A stretch of 64,000 nucleotides of DNA from Mycolicibacterium celeriflavum (lineage in GTDB: Bacteria; Actinomycetota; Actinomycetes; Mycobacteriales; Mycobacteriaceae), in NCBI RefSeq assembly GCF_010731795.1, contig NZ_AP022591.1, positions 4,836,001 through 4,900,000 on the forward strand, read 5' to 3'. Made by a program: the position numbers and the translations under genes. The notes below the pieces were generated by a model. The model worked only from the letters and a program-made list of their open reading frames with translations. It was not told the DNA's origin and searched no databases. This document shows positions 53,017 through 60,997 of this stretch, piece after piece (the first letter of the stretch is position 1; every line of letters starts with the position of its first letter).

Positions 53017-53735
53017 ATCTGCCGCTGCTGAGCCGTCGCTCCAAGACGCCGCCCGCGCTCGACGGGTCCGTCAGCCTCGAGGAACACCACGAAGAATCGC
53101 GCCTGGCGCAACGCCGGGCGGACAAGTGGATGATCGTCGGCGCAGCCCTGATGGGCATGTGGGCGCCCGGCCTGATCGGCTTCCCGATCTTCATGCGCGG
53201 AGTATGGCTGCAGCGGCAGGCTGCCCGCGCCGGTCTGTCGATGCGGCCGATGATCGTCACACTGATCGGATACCTCGTGCTGATCGACGGGATGCTCAAC
53301 AGTCTCGGCTGGGCACTCGATCTGGTCGCCAACCACACGCTGATCAACCGCGTACTGATGGTCGGCTGGGGCGCCATGTTCGACGCCGGTTACTTCTGGC
53401 ACTACAACGAATTGTGGATCGGGGGCGCGGCCGGACCCGGTGAGAAGTCGATGGTGTTCGGGATGATCCTCACCGTGTTCGCGATGCGGTGCGCCGCCGC
53501 GATCGGCTTTTTGCAGATGAAGCGCTGGGGTCACCAGTGGATGATCATCACCTGCTGGATGGGTGTGCTCATCTGGTGCCTGTATGTGTTCAACATGACG
53601 ATGTACGCCGACGTGCGCTACGCCGGGGTGGTCTTCCCGGTCATCGGCTGGTGGCTGTACGACATCTTCTACATCACGCCATTTTTGGCCATTCCGTATC
53701 TCCACACGGTCAACCGCGAAATCTTCTCCGACTGA
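53013..53735 (+). CDS. Polytopic membrane protein, copy 2
   Basis: 240 residues from GTG at 53013, overlapping the micropeptide stop; ATG at 53001 would add four residues. Paralogue of the protein at 49608: shares ESRLAQRRADKWMI, LDLVANHTL, WGAMFDAGYFWHYNELW, KRWGHQWMI, MYADVRYAG and a nearly identical C-terminus (PYLHTVNREIFSD). Four conserved His (ANHT, FWHYNE, WGHQW, PYLH) and several Asp lie near helix ends. Two different copies around the ATPase genes could be two subunits of one enzyme. Function unknown. Confidence 0.78.
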   Translation: MNLPLLSRRSKTPPALDGSVSLEEHHEESRLAQRRADKWMIVGAALMGMWAPGLIGFPIFMRGVWLQRQAARAGLSMRPMIVTLIGYLVLIDGMLNSLGWALDLVANHTLINRVLMVGWGAMFDAGYFWHYNELWIGGAAGPGEKSMVFGMILTVFAMRCAAAIGFLQMKRWGHQWMIITCWMGVLIWCLYVFNMTMYADVRYAGVVFPVIGWWLYDIFYITPFLAIPYLHTVNREIFSD

Positions 53736-53756
53736 ACGGGTTCAAGGAGCCGAGCC

Positions 53757-54194
53757 ATGACATCCTCTTCGCCGACGTCAGAAACCACCGAGGAACAAAA
53801 GGACGATCTGCCGCCGGGCACCACGCCGTATTACGCGCGGATGCACCGCTACATCAAGCGGGCGGTGCTGGTGTGTCTGGTCGCGCTGGTGATCGAGGGG
53901 GCGTTCACCCTGCCGTTCATGGCGGTGTATTACGGCTATCCCACACTCAGCCTCACCGAGATCTGCAGCGAACTGCTCAAGGTCCGCTACTCAGACGACA
54001 CCTTGGAGTGCAAGGTCCCGTACCCGCCCCTGGGTCCGCCTGAGGGCGCCGAAGGCAAGGACACCGCTCAAGACGAATGGGGCATCCAACCGGTGCCGAA
54101 GTACAACAGGATCGGCTTCCGCGAACTGGTCCGCATACACGAACAGCGCGAAGCCCGGCAGGCGGCCGAACAGCAAGGCGCACAGGCTCCGTGA
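53757..54194 (+). CDS. Single-pass membrane protein of the NorQD cluster
   Basis: 145 residues, ATG with AGGAG upstream. Polar N-terminus (TSSSPTSETTEEQKDDLPPG), one helix at about 38-62 (VLVCLVALVIEGAFTLPFM), then an extracytoplasmic-looking domain with two Cys (EICSELLK, LECKVPYPPLG) and a charged C-terminus. Not recognised. The last bases overlap the P450 start (GTGA), so it is transcribed with it. It could anchor or donate electrons to a partner, but no cofactor motif is visible. Confidence 0.75.
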   Translation: MTSSSPTSETTEEQKDDLPPGTTPYYARMHRYIKRAVLVCLVALVIEGAFTLPFMAVYYGYPTLSLTEICSELLKVRYSDDTLECKVPYPPLGPPEGAEGKDTAQDEWGIQPVPKYNRIGFRELVRIHEQREARQAAEQQGAQAP

Positions 54195-55408
54195 CCAGGA
54201 CGCTCGAGGAACACGCACAAAACTGGGACCTTCGTCACGAGGACTTCGGTGACAACGACTTCCTGTACGACGTCTACTCGGTGATGCGGCGCAATGCACC
54301 GTTCGCCCACACCGACACACCGTTCCTGTCCGCCACCCCCGGTGGCGCGTTTGTGGCGACGCGGTACGACGAGTGTTACCGCATCTTGCAGGATTGGCAG
54401 CACTTCTCGAGCAATCCCGTTCCAGAGGACGCCGAACGAGTTCCCGGCGAACTGCTCGTCATCATGGATCCTCCGCGGCAACAGAAGTTCCGCAAGGTGC
54501 TCAATCCGTACTTCTCGCCGGCTCGGATGAAGGCACTTGCACCCCAGATCCGGTCAGAAACCGACCGTTTGATCGATCTGTTCATCGAAGAGGGTGCCGG
54601 TGACCTCGCCCAGGTCGCATGGCGGCAGCCCGGAATCGTCTTCTTCAGGTACGTCCTCGGCATGCCCGTCGACGATGTTTCCCTGTGCATCGATCTGACC
54701 GACACCGCGCTCAACGGCGACACCGAGGAAGCCCGCACGACCGCCAACGTCGGGCTGTACCAGCATCTTCACGATGCGATGACGGCACGCGCCGCGCAGC
54801 CACCGCGAGACGACATGATCGACGTTCTTCTTTCTGCCGAGATCGACGGCGAGAAGTTGCCGTTCCAAGACGTGGTCGCCAACGCGATGCTGTTGGTGCA
54901 GGCCGGCCTGGAGACCACATCGAACGCGATGTCGTTCGCATTTCACTACCTCGCAACGCATCCCGATGAGCGTGACCGGCTCGTCGATGAACCGGAGATA
55001 CTGCCACGAGCCGTCGAGGAGTTCATCCGGTACGGCGGCTCGATCCACGGCATCCCGCGGACGGTCGCCCGAAAAGTCGAAATGAGTGGGCACACTTTCT
55101 GTCCCGGACAGTCGGTACTCGTCAACTACGCCGCGGCGAACCGGGATGCCGACCAGTTCACCGAACCGGACCGGTGCATCCTGGACCGCCGCGACAACCG
55201 GCATCTCGGGTTCGGTGCCGGAGTGCACCGATGCCTGGGTTCGAATCTCGCTCGGCTGGAGTTCACGGTCGCCCTCGAGCAAGTGTTGGCGAGGATGCCC
55301 GATTACAGGTTGGCGCCCAACGCCGATCCGGTGTTCCACGGCAACTCTGTCACCCGCGGATACCGCAGCATCCCAGTCATGTTCACCCCCGGCGAGCGGC
55401 GGCCATGA
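54191..55408 (+). CDS. Cytochrome P450
   Basis: 405 residues from GTG at 54191. I-helix oxygen-activation motif AGLETTSNA (about 238), K-helix ExxR in AVEEFIRYGG, haem loop FGAGVHRCLG with ligand Cys at about 348. Soluble bacterial class I type; needs ferredoxin and reductase, none encoded nearby. Coupled to the upstream membrane protein and to the following dehydrogenase (ATGA overlap). Substrate not deducible; the context with SDR, dehydrogenases and a second P450 suggests stepwise oxidation of a hydrophobic compound. Confidence 0.95.
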   Translation: MTRTLEEHAQNWDLRHEDFGDNDFLYDVYSVMRRNAPFAHTDTPFLSATPGGAFVATRYDECYRILQDWQHFSSNPVPEDAERVPGELLVIMDPPRQQKFRKVLNPYFSPARMKALAPQIRSETDRLIDLFIEEGAGDLAQVAWRQPGIVFFRYVLGMPVDDVSLCIDLTDTALNGDTEEARTTANVGLYQHLHDAMTARAAQPPRDDMIDVLLSAEIDGEKLPFQDVVANAMLLVQAGLETTSNAMSFAFHYLATHPDERDRLVDEPEILPRAVEEFIRYGGSIHGIPRTVARKVEMSGHTFCPGQSVLVNYAAANRDADQFTEPDRCILDRRDNRHLGFGAGVHRCLGSNLARLEFTVALEQVLARMPDYRLAPNADPVFHGNSVTRGYRSIPVMFTPGERRP

Positions 55409-56454
55409 CTTATCGCGTCGTGCAGTGGACGACGGGCAACGTCGGCAAGAAGTCCGTGCATGCAATCGCCGCGAACACCGATCTCGAACTTGTCGGATGC
55501 TACGCCTGGTCGCCGGACAAGCTCGGCAAGGACGTCGGTGTGCTGTGCGGCATCGAACCGCTGGGCGTGACGGCGACCGACGACGTCGAAGCGCTGCTGG
55601 CGTTGAAACCGGACTGTGTGGTGTACAACCCGATGTTCGCCGACGTCGACGAGGTGGTGAACATCCTCGCCGCAGGTGTCAACGTGGTGACCACATCGGA
55701 GTTCATCACCGGCCACCAACTGGGAGAGGGCCGTGACCGCATCAGCGAGGCCTGTAACCGTGGTGGCGCCACGATCTTCGGCAGCGGCATCAACCCCGGA
55801 TTCATCCAACTCTTCGCGGTGGTGACGGCCGGCCTCTCCGATCGCGTCGACCGGATCTCGATCCTGGAGTCCTTCGACACCACCATCTACAACTCGCCCG
55901 CCACCGAGATCCCCATGGGGTTCGGCCGTCCCATCGACGACCCGGACCTGCCGGCGGTCACCGAGAAGGGATCGGGCATTTTCCGCGAGGCCGTGCTGCT
56001 GGTCGCCGATGCGCTCGATGCCGAGCTCGACGACGTGCGATGCGAGGTCGAATATGCCCAGACCACCGACGATCTCGACCTACCCGGCGACTGGACGATA
56101 GCGGCCGGCTGCGTCGCGGGCATCGACGTCCGGTGGAAGGGCTACGTCGGCGGTCGGGACATCATCGAGATCCGTGGCGTGTGGACGAAAGGGCAGTCAC
56201 TGCAACCGGCGTGGTCGGCGACGTTCGGTTACACCGTCACCGTGGAAGGCAGGCCCACGATCAAGAGCACGTTGAGTTTCGAACCGCCTCCGGACTTTCA
56301 TGCCGAAACCCTCGACGACTTCATCATGCTCGGCCTCACCATCACCGCCATGCCGGCGATCACCGCGATCCCGGCCGTCGTCGCCGCCGATCCCGGCATC
56401 GCGACATACAACGATCTGCCGCTGCTGCTGCCGCGCGGCGTGCTCGCACAGTGA
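55405..56454 (+). CDS. Dihydrodipicolinate-reductase-fold dehydrogenase, copy 2
   Basis: 349 residues, ATG overlapping the P450 stop. Rossmann start MTYRVVQWTTGNVGKKSVHA, then VTATDDVEALLALKPDCVVY and GSGINPGFIQLFAV. Same family as 46995 and 56468; here the adjacent pair (this and the next gene) are only moderately alike, so they may act on successive intermediates or as a heteromer. NAD(P)-dependent by fold; reaction unknown. Confidence 0.88.
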   Translation: MTYRVVQWTTGNVGKKSVHAIAANTDLELVGCYAWSPDKLGKDVGVLCGIEPLGVTATDDVEALLALKPDCVVYNPMFADVDEVVNILAAGVNVVTTSEFITGHQLGEGRDRISEACNRGGATIFGSGINPGFIQLFAVVTAGLSDRVDRISILESFDTTIYNSPATEIPMGFGRPIDDPDLPAVTEKGSGIFREAVLLVADALDAELDDVRCEVEYAQTTDDLDLPGDWTIAAGCVAGIDVRWKGYVGGRDIIEIRGVWTKGQSLQPAWSATFGYTVTVEGRPTIKSTLSFEPPPDFHAETLDDFIMLGLTITAMPAITAIPAVVAADPGIATYNDLPLLLPRGVLAQ

Positions 56455-56467
56455 AGGAGGGCAGACG

Positions 56468-57523
56468 ATGCCCGATCGCACGTACCGCGTGATCCAGTGG
56501 ATGACGGGCGATGTCGGCCAGGTCGGTGTCCGGCACTTCGCCGACAGCCCGGTTTACAACCTGGTCGCAGTTCTGGTCCACACGCCGGAGAAAGTGGGTA
56601 AGGACGCCGGCGAGATCGCGGGCATCGCGCCGATCGGCATACGCGCCAGCGACGACATCGAAGCCGTCATCGCCATGGATGCCGACTGCGTGTTCTACAC
56701 GCCCGTGATCATGGACACCGAAACGGTGTGCCGACTGTTGCGGTCGGGCAAGAACGTCGTCACCACAAGCGGCTTCTTCTACCCCTCACCGGATTTCGCC
56801 ACGGACGGCGAGAAGATCCGTGCCGCCTGCCGGGACGGGGGAGTGTCGTTCCACGCGGGCGGAATCCATCCCGGCTACGCCGGCGACATCCTTCCGCTGA
56901 CGTTGTCGCGGATCGTCAGCCGGATCGACAAGATCTCGGTGTTCGAAGTCGTCAACGTCCTCACCGACGCACCGCTCGACCACATCGACTGGATGGGCTT
57001 CGGTAAGGAGCGCGACGCCTTCCTCACCGAACCGACGATTCTGGGCCTCGGTGTCCCGTTCTTCGCGCAGTCGATGCACATGATCGCCGACGGACTGGGC
57101 GTGCACGTCGACGAGGTCACGGCCGACCTGGCGGCCGCCACCGCCACCGAGGACATTCCGCACGAACTGGGTGTGATACCGCGTGGAACAGTGGCCGCGC
57201 AGCATCACGAATGGACGGCAATCGTCGACGGCCGGCCGCTCATCGTTTTCCACGCGATCTACACGACGACATCGGCGGACAAGCTTGACCCCCCGTGGGA
57301 TTGGGGCAAGACGCGGTACCGGATCGTGGTCGACGGCGACCCGCCGACGGAGATGACGCTCCAGGGCGTCGACCGGCCCGACGGCACCATGGCGCACCCC
57401 GGCTACAACTGGACCGCGATGGGCGCGATCAACGCGATCCCCGCGGTCTGTGACGCCGCACCCGGTTGGGTCACCCACCTCGATTTGGGTCTCGTACAAC
57501 CTCGCGGGCTGGTGCGCAAATGA
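56468..57523 (+). CDS. Dihydrodipicolinate-reductase-fold dehydrogenase, copy 3
   Basis: 351 residues, ATG with GGAGGG upstream. MPDRTYRVIQWMTGDVGQVG gives the Rossmann motif (GDVGQVG); RASDDIEAVIAMDADCVFY and AGGIHPGYAGDILPL follow the family. Lies 13 bp after copy 2 and overlaps the VOC gene (ATGA). Part of the same transcript from operator 3. Function as for its paralogues. Confidence 0.88.
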   Translation: MPDRTYRVIQWMTGDVGQVGVRHFADSPVYNLVAVLVHTPEKVGKDAGEIAGIAPIGIRASDDIEAVIAMDADCVFYTPVIMDTETVCRLLRSGKNVVTTSGFFYPSPDFATDGEKIRAACRDGGVSFHAGGIHPGYAGDILPLTLSRIVSRIDKISVFEVVNVLTDAPLDHIDWMGFGKERDAFLTEPTILGLGVPFFAQSMHMIADGLGVHVDEVTADLAAATATEDIPHELGVIPRGTVAAQHHEWTAIVDGRPLIVFHAIYTTTSADKLDPPWDWGKTRYRIVVDGDPPTEMTLQGVDRPDGTMAHPGYNWTAMGAINAIPAVCDAAPGWVTHLDLGLVQPRGLVRK

Positions 57524-57936
57524 CCGAGGAACGTTCCCGGCTGCATCACGTCGTTCTCGCGGTAGCTGGTGAACGCCAGGCGAGGGTTGCGCAGATGTTC
57601 ACCGAACTCGGCTTCCGATTCGATGGCACCGACCTCACCGAACTCGGTGTCTCCGTTCGCCTCGACTGGGACGGAGGGCTCGAGTTGATCAGTCCCATTC
57701 CCGGGTCGACCGCCGAGGTGGCCAGATCGGTGACCGACTTTCTCGACCGCAACGGCGAGGGAGTCTACACGGTGGTGCTACGCGTGCCCGAAGCGTCGGC
57801 CGCCGGATCCCTGACCGCACAGTACGGTTCGACGACGCGCTTCCGGCAGAGCTTCTCAGGCGAGGGCTCCTACCTCGACGAGGTCGACCTTTCGGTGTTC
57901 GGCATACCGCTGACCTTCCTGTCCACGAACGTCTGA
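57520..57936 (+). CDS. VOC/glyoxalase-like protein
   Basis: 138 residues, ATG overlapping the preceding stop. VOC-type start RLHHVVLAVAGERQARVAQM with a candidate metal His, LGVSVRLDWDGGLELISPIPG, and a C-terminal EVDLSVFGIPLTFL. Only part of the usual metal set is obvious, so it might be a binding protein rather than an isomerase or dioxygenase. Followed after four bases by the second P450. Confidence 0.78.
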   Translation: MTEERSRLHHVVLAVAGERQARVAQMFTELGFRFDGTDLTELGVSVRLDWDGGLELISPIPGSTAEVARSVTDFLDRNGEGVYTVVLRVPEASAAGSLTAQYGSTTRFRQSFSGEGSYLDEVDLSVFGIPLTFLSTNV

Positions 57937-57940
57937 TGAC

Positions 57941-59167
57941 ATGAGCATCCGCACCACCAAACCCAGTGTCTTCGAGGCCGATCTGCCGACACTGGCCTAC
58001 GACATCACCGCGACACCGCAAGACATCTACCCGCAATTCCGGGCTGCCCAGGACGTGGCGCCGATCGCGCTGGGTCCGATCGGACCGGAAGTGCTGTCCT
58101 ACGACCTGGCCCGGGCGATATTGGGGGATCCGCGGTTCGGCATTCCGCCGGGCATCCATCTCACCGCGCACGGGGTGACATCGGGGGAGTTGTGGGACCG
58201 GGTGACGCGCAGCATCCTCTGCATGGAGGGCGCCGAGCACCGGCGACTGCGCAGCCTCGTTTCCCGAGCGTTCACTCCCCGCGCGACGGCCCGCATGGAC
58301 GTCACCATCCACACCGTCATGAACGACCTCATCGACGCCGTCGAGGGCGACGGCAGGTGTGAGTTCGTGGAAGCGGTCGCTCGCCCCTACCCGATTCCGG
58401 TCATCTGTGCGTTGCTCGGTGCACCGTCGGAGGACTGGAAGTTGTTCTCCAGGTGGGCTGAAGACATTTTCAAGGTCGTCAGCTTCGACATCGACCTCGC
58501 CGCCGAGGAACCGGCCGTGTTGCGGGCCTGGGACGCATTCGACGAGTACATCGACGACATGATCGCCCACCGGCGCACCGAGTTGACACATGACCTGCTC
58601 TCCGAGCTGATCCGCGCCGAGCATGACGGAGACCGGCTCGACGCGGCCGAGGTACGCATGCTCGCGTTCAGTATTCTGCTGGCCGGAACGGACACCACCC
58701 GAACGCAATTGGGCGCCTCCATGCAGGTTTTGTGCGACCACCCCGAGCAGTTGGCGCTGCTGCGGGACAGACCCGAACTCGCGATGAACGCCGTCGAGGA
58801 GACGATGCGGCATTCGCCGTCTATGTGCAGCACGCTTCGCAGCGCGACCGAAGACGTCACCATCGGCGAATACACGATCCCCGCAGGCACCTTCATCCTG
58901 GTCAACACCTTTGCCGCCAACCGCGATCCGGTGATCTACGACGACCCCACCCGCTTCGACATCACCCGTGGTGATCCGCCGCCCATTCTCACCTTCGGCG
59001 GCGGTGCCCACTACTGCCTCGGCGCCAACCTGGCGCGGCGCGAACTGGCCGAGGCGCTGAAGATCCTTGCGGTGCGGATGCCCAACCCACGTCTCACCGG
59101 TCCGGCGCCGTGGCGCCCGCTGCTGGGGATGAGTGGACCGACCAGCCTGCCGATAGAGTTCGGTTGA
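57941..59167 (+). CDS. Cytochrome P450
   Basis: 408 residues. I-helix LLAGTDTTRTQLG, ExxR in AVEETMRHSP, haem loop FGGGAHYCLGANLARRELAE with Cys at about 359. All P450 landmarks are intact. Last gene of the plus-strand series; its stop is 40 bp from the convergent cyclase. Different subgroup from the P450 at 54191, so probably a separate oxidation step in the same pathway. Confidence 0.95.
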   Translation: MSIRTTKPSVFEADLPTLAYDITATPQDIYPQFRAAQDVAPIALGPIGPEVLSYDLARAILGDPRFGIPPGIHLTAHGVTSGELWDRVTRSILCMEGAEHRRLRSLVSRAFTPRATARMDVTIHTVMNDLIDAVEGDGRCEFVEAVARPYPIPVICALLGAPSEDWKLFSRWAEDIFKVVSFDIDLAAEEPAVLRAWDAFDEYIDDMIAHRRTELTHDLLSELIRAEHDGDRLDAAEVRMLAFSILLAGTDTTRTQLGASMQVLCDHPEQLALLRDRPELAMNAVEETMRHSPSMCSTLRSATEDVTIGEYTIPAGTFILVNTFAANRDPVIYDDPTRFDITRGDPPPILTFGGGAHYCLGANLARRELAEALKILAVRMPNPRLTGPAPWRPLLGMSGPTSLPIEFG

Positions 59168-59206
59168 CGTGATTTCGGTGTACGCGGTTGCGGTGAGCGC
59201 GACCGA

Positions 59207-60655
59207 CTACACCGAAGTCGCCAGTCGGCGAGGTGCCCAGATCTCCGTCGGCGTCGAGCGGCCCCGCAGGGTTTCCGAACCCCGCGCCTCCCAGCTGCGG
59301 CGCTCCGCCTCGTCGGCGCGCTCGAGCGAGGCACCTGAGCACAGCACCCGTACGTCGAAATCCTTGGCGCGGTCGGCCAACCGCGCGGCCTCGTTGACCG
59401 CGTCTCCGACGACGGTGTACTCGTAGCGGTTCTCCGCGCCGATGTTGCCGGCGAACACCGGGCCGGCCGAGACGCCGATGCCGAAGTCGAGGCGCAGGCG
59501 TCGCAACTCCGTGACGAGCATGCGGGCGGTCGCCGGATCGTCGCTGCGCAGCGGAGCGCCGAACACGGCGAGCGCGGCATCGCCTTGGAACTTGTTGACC
59601 AGGCCGTGTTTGTCGTCCACGGCGGCCACGACGATGCGGAAGAAGTCGTTGAGCAGTTCCGCGACCTCATGGGGTTCGTGCGATGCGGCCAGCCGCGTCG
59701 ACCCGACCAGATCGATGAACAGGACCGCGACATCGCGTTCGTCACCCGAGAGCGACTCGTTCTCTTCAACGGCGCGACGCACCACCTCTTCTCCGACGTG
59801 GCGGCCGAACAGGTCCCGCAGCCGGTCGCGTTCGCGCAGGCCGGCGACCATGCTGTTGAAACCCCGCTGCAGGAGCCCGATCTCCGACCACTCGTACACC
59901 TCGACTCGAGCGTCGATCTGTCCTCGTTCGACCTTCGCCATGCCGTCGATGACTTCGTGGACGGGGTCGGAGATCGACATCGACACCAGGATCATGGCCC
60001 GAAAGCCGAGCACCACGGCGACGAGCGCCAGCACGAGAAGGGCCAACTCGATGGGAGCGGCCCTGTCGATGATCCAACCGCGTGCGCGCATGATGAGCAG
60101 CAAGGCGATCGCCAGGCCCGGCAGCGCGGTACACGTGGTCCACATGAGCAGCAGGCGGGCACGCACTCCCGGCGCGGTGAGCCGGGTGAAATCCGTTGTG
60201 ACACCGGCCATGACCGGCCGCAGCGGGCGCAATGTGAACAGAAACCCGGTGGACACCGTCGCGATCGTGCCGAAGAGCATGGCCGAGCCGATGACCGCCT
60301 GTGCCTCGGCTCCCGCGTCGAGATCCCAGAAGATCAGCACCGCGCCCGTGAGCAGCCACGGTGTGACCGTGAGCGCCGCCTGACGGCGCACGATCTTGAG
60401 CGTCTCCTGGCGTTCGGCATCGGTGGGCTCGCGGGAACCGAGCCACCGCAGCGAGGGGCGGATGATGAGCGCGCCGCCGACGGTCACCATCGCGGTGCCC
60501 ACGATGATCAACGTGGCCGACACGAGGATGGTTTCGGCGGTCAACCCCGTCCAGCCGGTCATCGACATGACTATCGCGATGACCTCGGCGACCGTGAGGA
60601 CATAGGCGAACGCTAGGCCCGCTGCGTAACGAACGAGCAGGCTGCGTTGCCTCAC
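59207..60655 (-). CDS. Membrane HAMP-class III adenylate cyclase
   Basis: 482 residues, GTG start. Six hydrophobic segments (e.g. FAYVLTVAEVIAIVMSMTG), HAMP region (SDPVHEVIDGMAKVERGQID) and cyclase domain: metal Asp in VAVLFIDLVGST, Lys/Asp in NKFQGDAALAVFGAP, adenine-specifying Asp in TVVGDAVNEAARL with Asn/Arg. Paralogue of the cyclase at 13251 but with the canonical Asp. 14 bp downstream of the 104-residue protein, so it ends an operon with an acyl-CoA ligase. Confidence 0.93.
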   Translation of the reverse strand: MRQRSLLVRYAAGLAFAYVLTVAEVIAIVMSMTGWTGLTAETILVSATLIIVGTAMVTVGGALIIRPSLRWLGSREPTDAERQETLKIVRRQAALTVTPWLLTGAVLIFWDLDAGAEAQAVIGSAMLFGTIATVSTGFLFTLRPLRPVMAGVTTDFTRLTAPGVRARLLLMWTTCTALPGLAIALLLIMRARGWIIDRAAPIELALLVLALVAVVLGFRAMILVSMSISDPVHEVIDGMAKVERGQIDARVEVYEWSEIGLLQRGFNSMVAGLRERDRLRDLFGRHVGEEVVRRAVEENESLSGDERDVAVLFIDLVGSTRLAASHEPHEVAELLNDFFRIVVAAVDDKHGLVNKFQGDAALAVFGAPLRSDDPATARMLVTELRRLRLDFGIGVSAGPVFAGNIGAENRYEYTVVGDAVNEAARLADRAKDFDVRVLCSGASLERADEAERRSWEARGSETLRGRSTPTEIWAPRRLATSV

Positions 60656-60669
60656 ATCGGTAGAAAGTA

Positions 60670-60984
60670 TCAGTCGCTGGCCGGTAACGGCTTGGCTTCT
60701 TTGAGCGACAGGGGAGTGCTGCCGATGCTCAATGTGCCCGCACCTGCCTTGGTGACGAGGACCTCCGCGCCGTTGTCGTCGACGTAGCGCTTGCCCATCG
60801 CATTGCCGTCGGCGAAGTCCGGATCGAGGGAAAGTTCGGAAGCCTTCGCCTCATCTGATTGGGTGTCGATCGGCACCATCGGTGCGCCGCCGGCGCGCAG
60901 ATCGTCGAGACTGTCGGCGCTGCGTACCACGATCACCTGTGTGTCACACACCTGACTCTGAAGTCGTGTGCCGTTCTTGATCAT
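60670..60984 (-). CDS. Small hypothetical protein, mycobacterial family
   Basis: 104 residues (MIKNGTRLQSQVCDTQVIVV). Soluble, no signal peptide. Two-part layout: an N-terminal VIVVRSADSLDDLRAGGAPM segment and a C-terminal GKRYVDDNGAEVLVTKAGAG segment. Such genes recur beside acyl-CoA ligases in mycobacteria as far as I recall, function unknown. Separated by 13 bp from the ligase and 14 bp from the cyclase. Confidence 0.8.
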   Translation of the reverse strand: MIKNGTRLQSQVCDTQVIVVRSADSLDDLRAGGAPMVPIDTQSDEAKASELSLDPDFADGNAMGKRYVDDNGAEVLVTKAGAGTLSIGSTPLSLKEAKPLPASD

Positions 60985-60997
60985 GTTGAGCTCCTTG

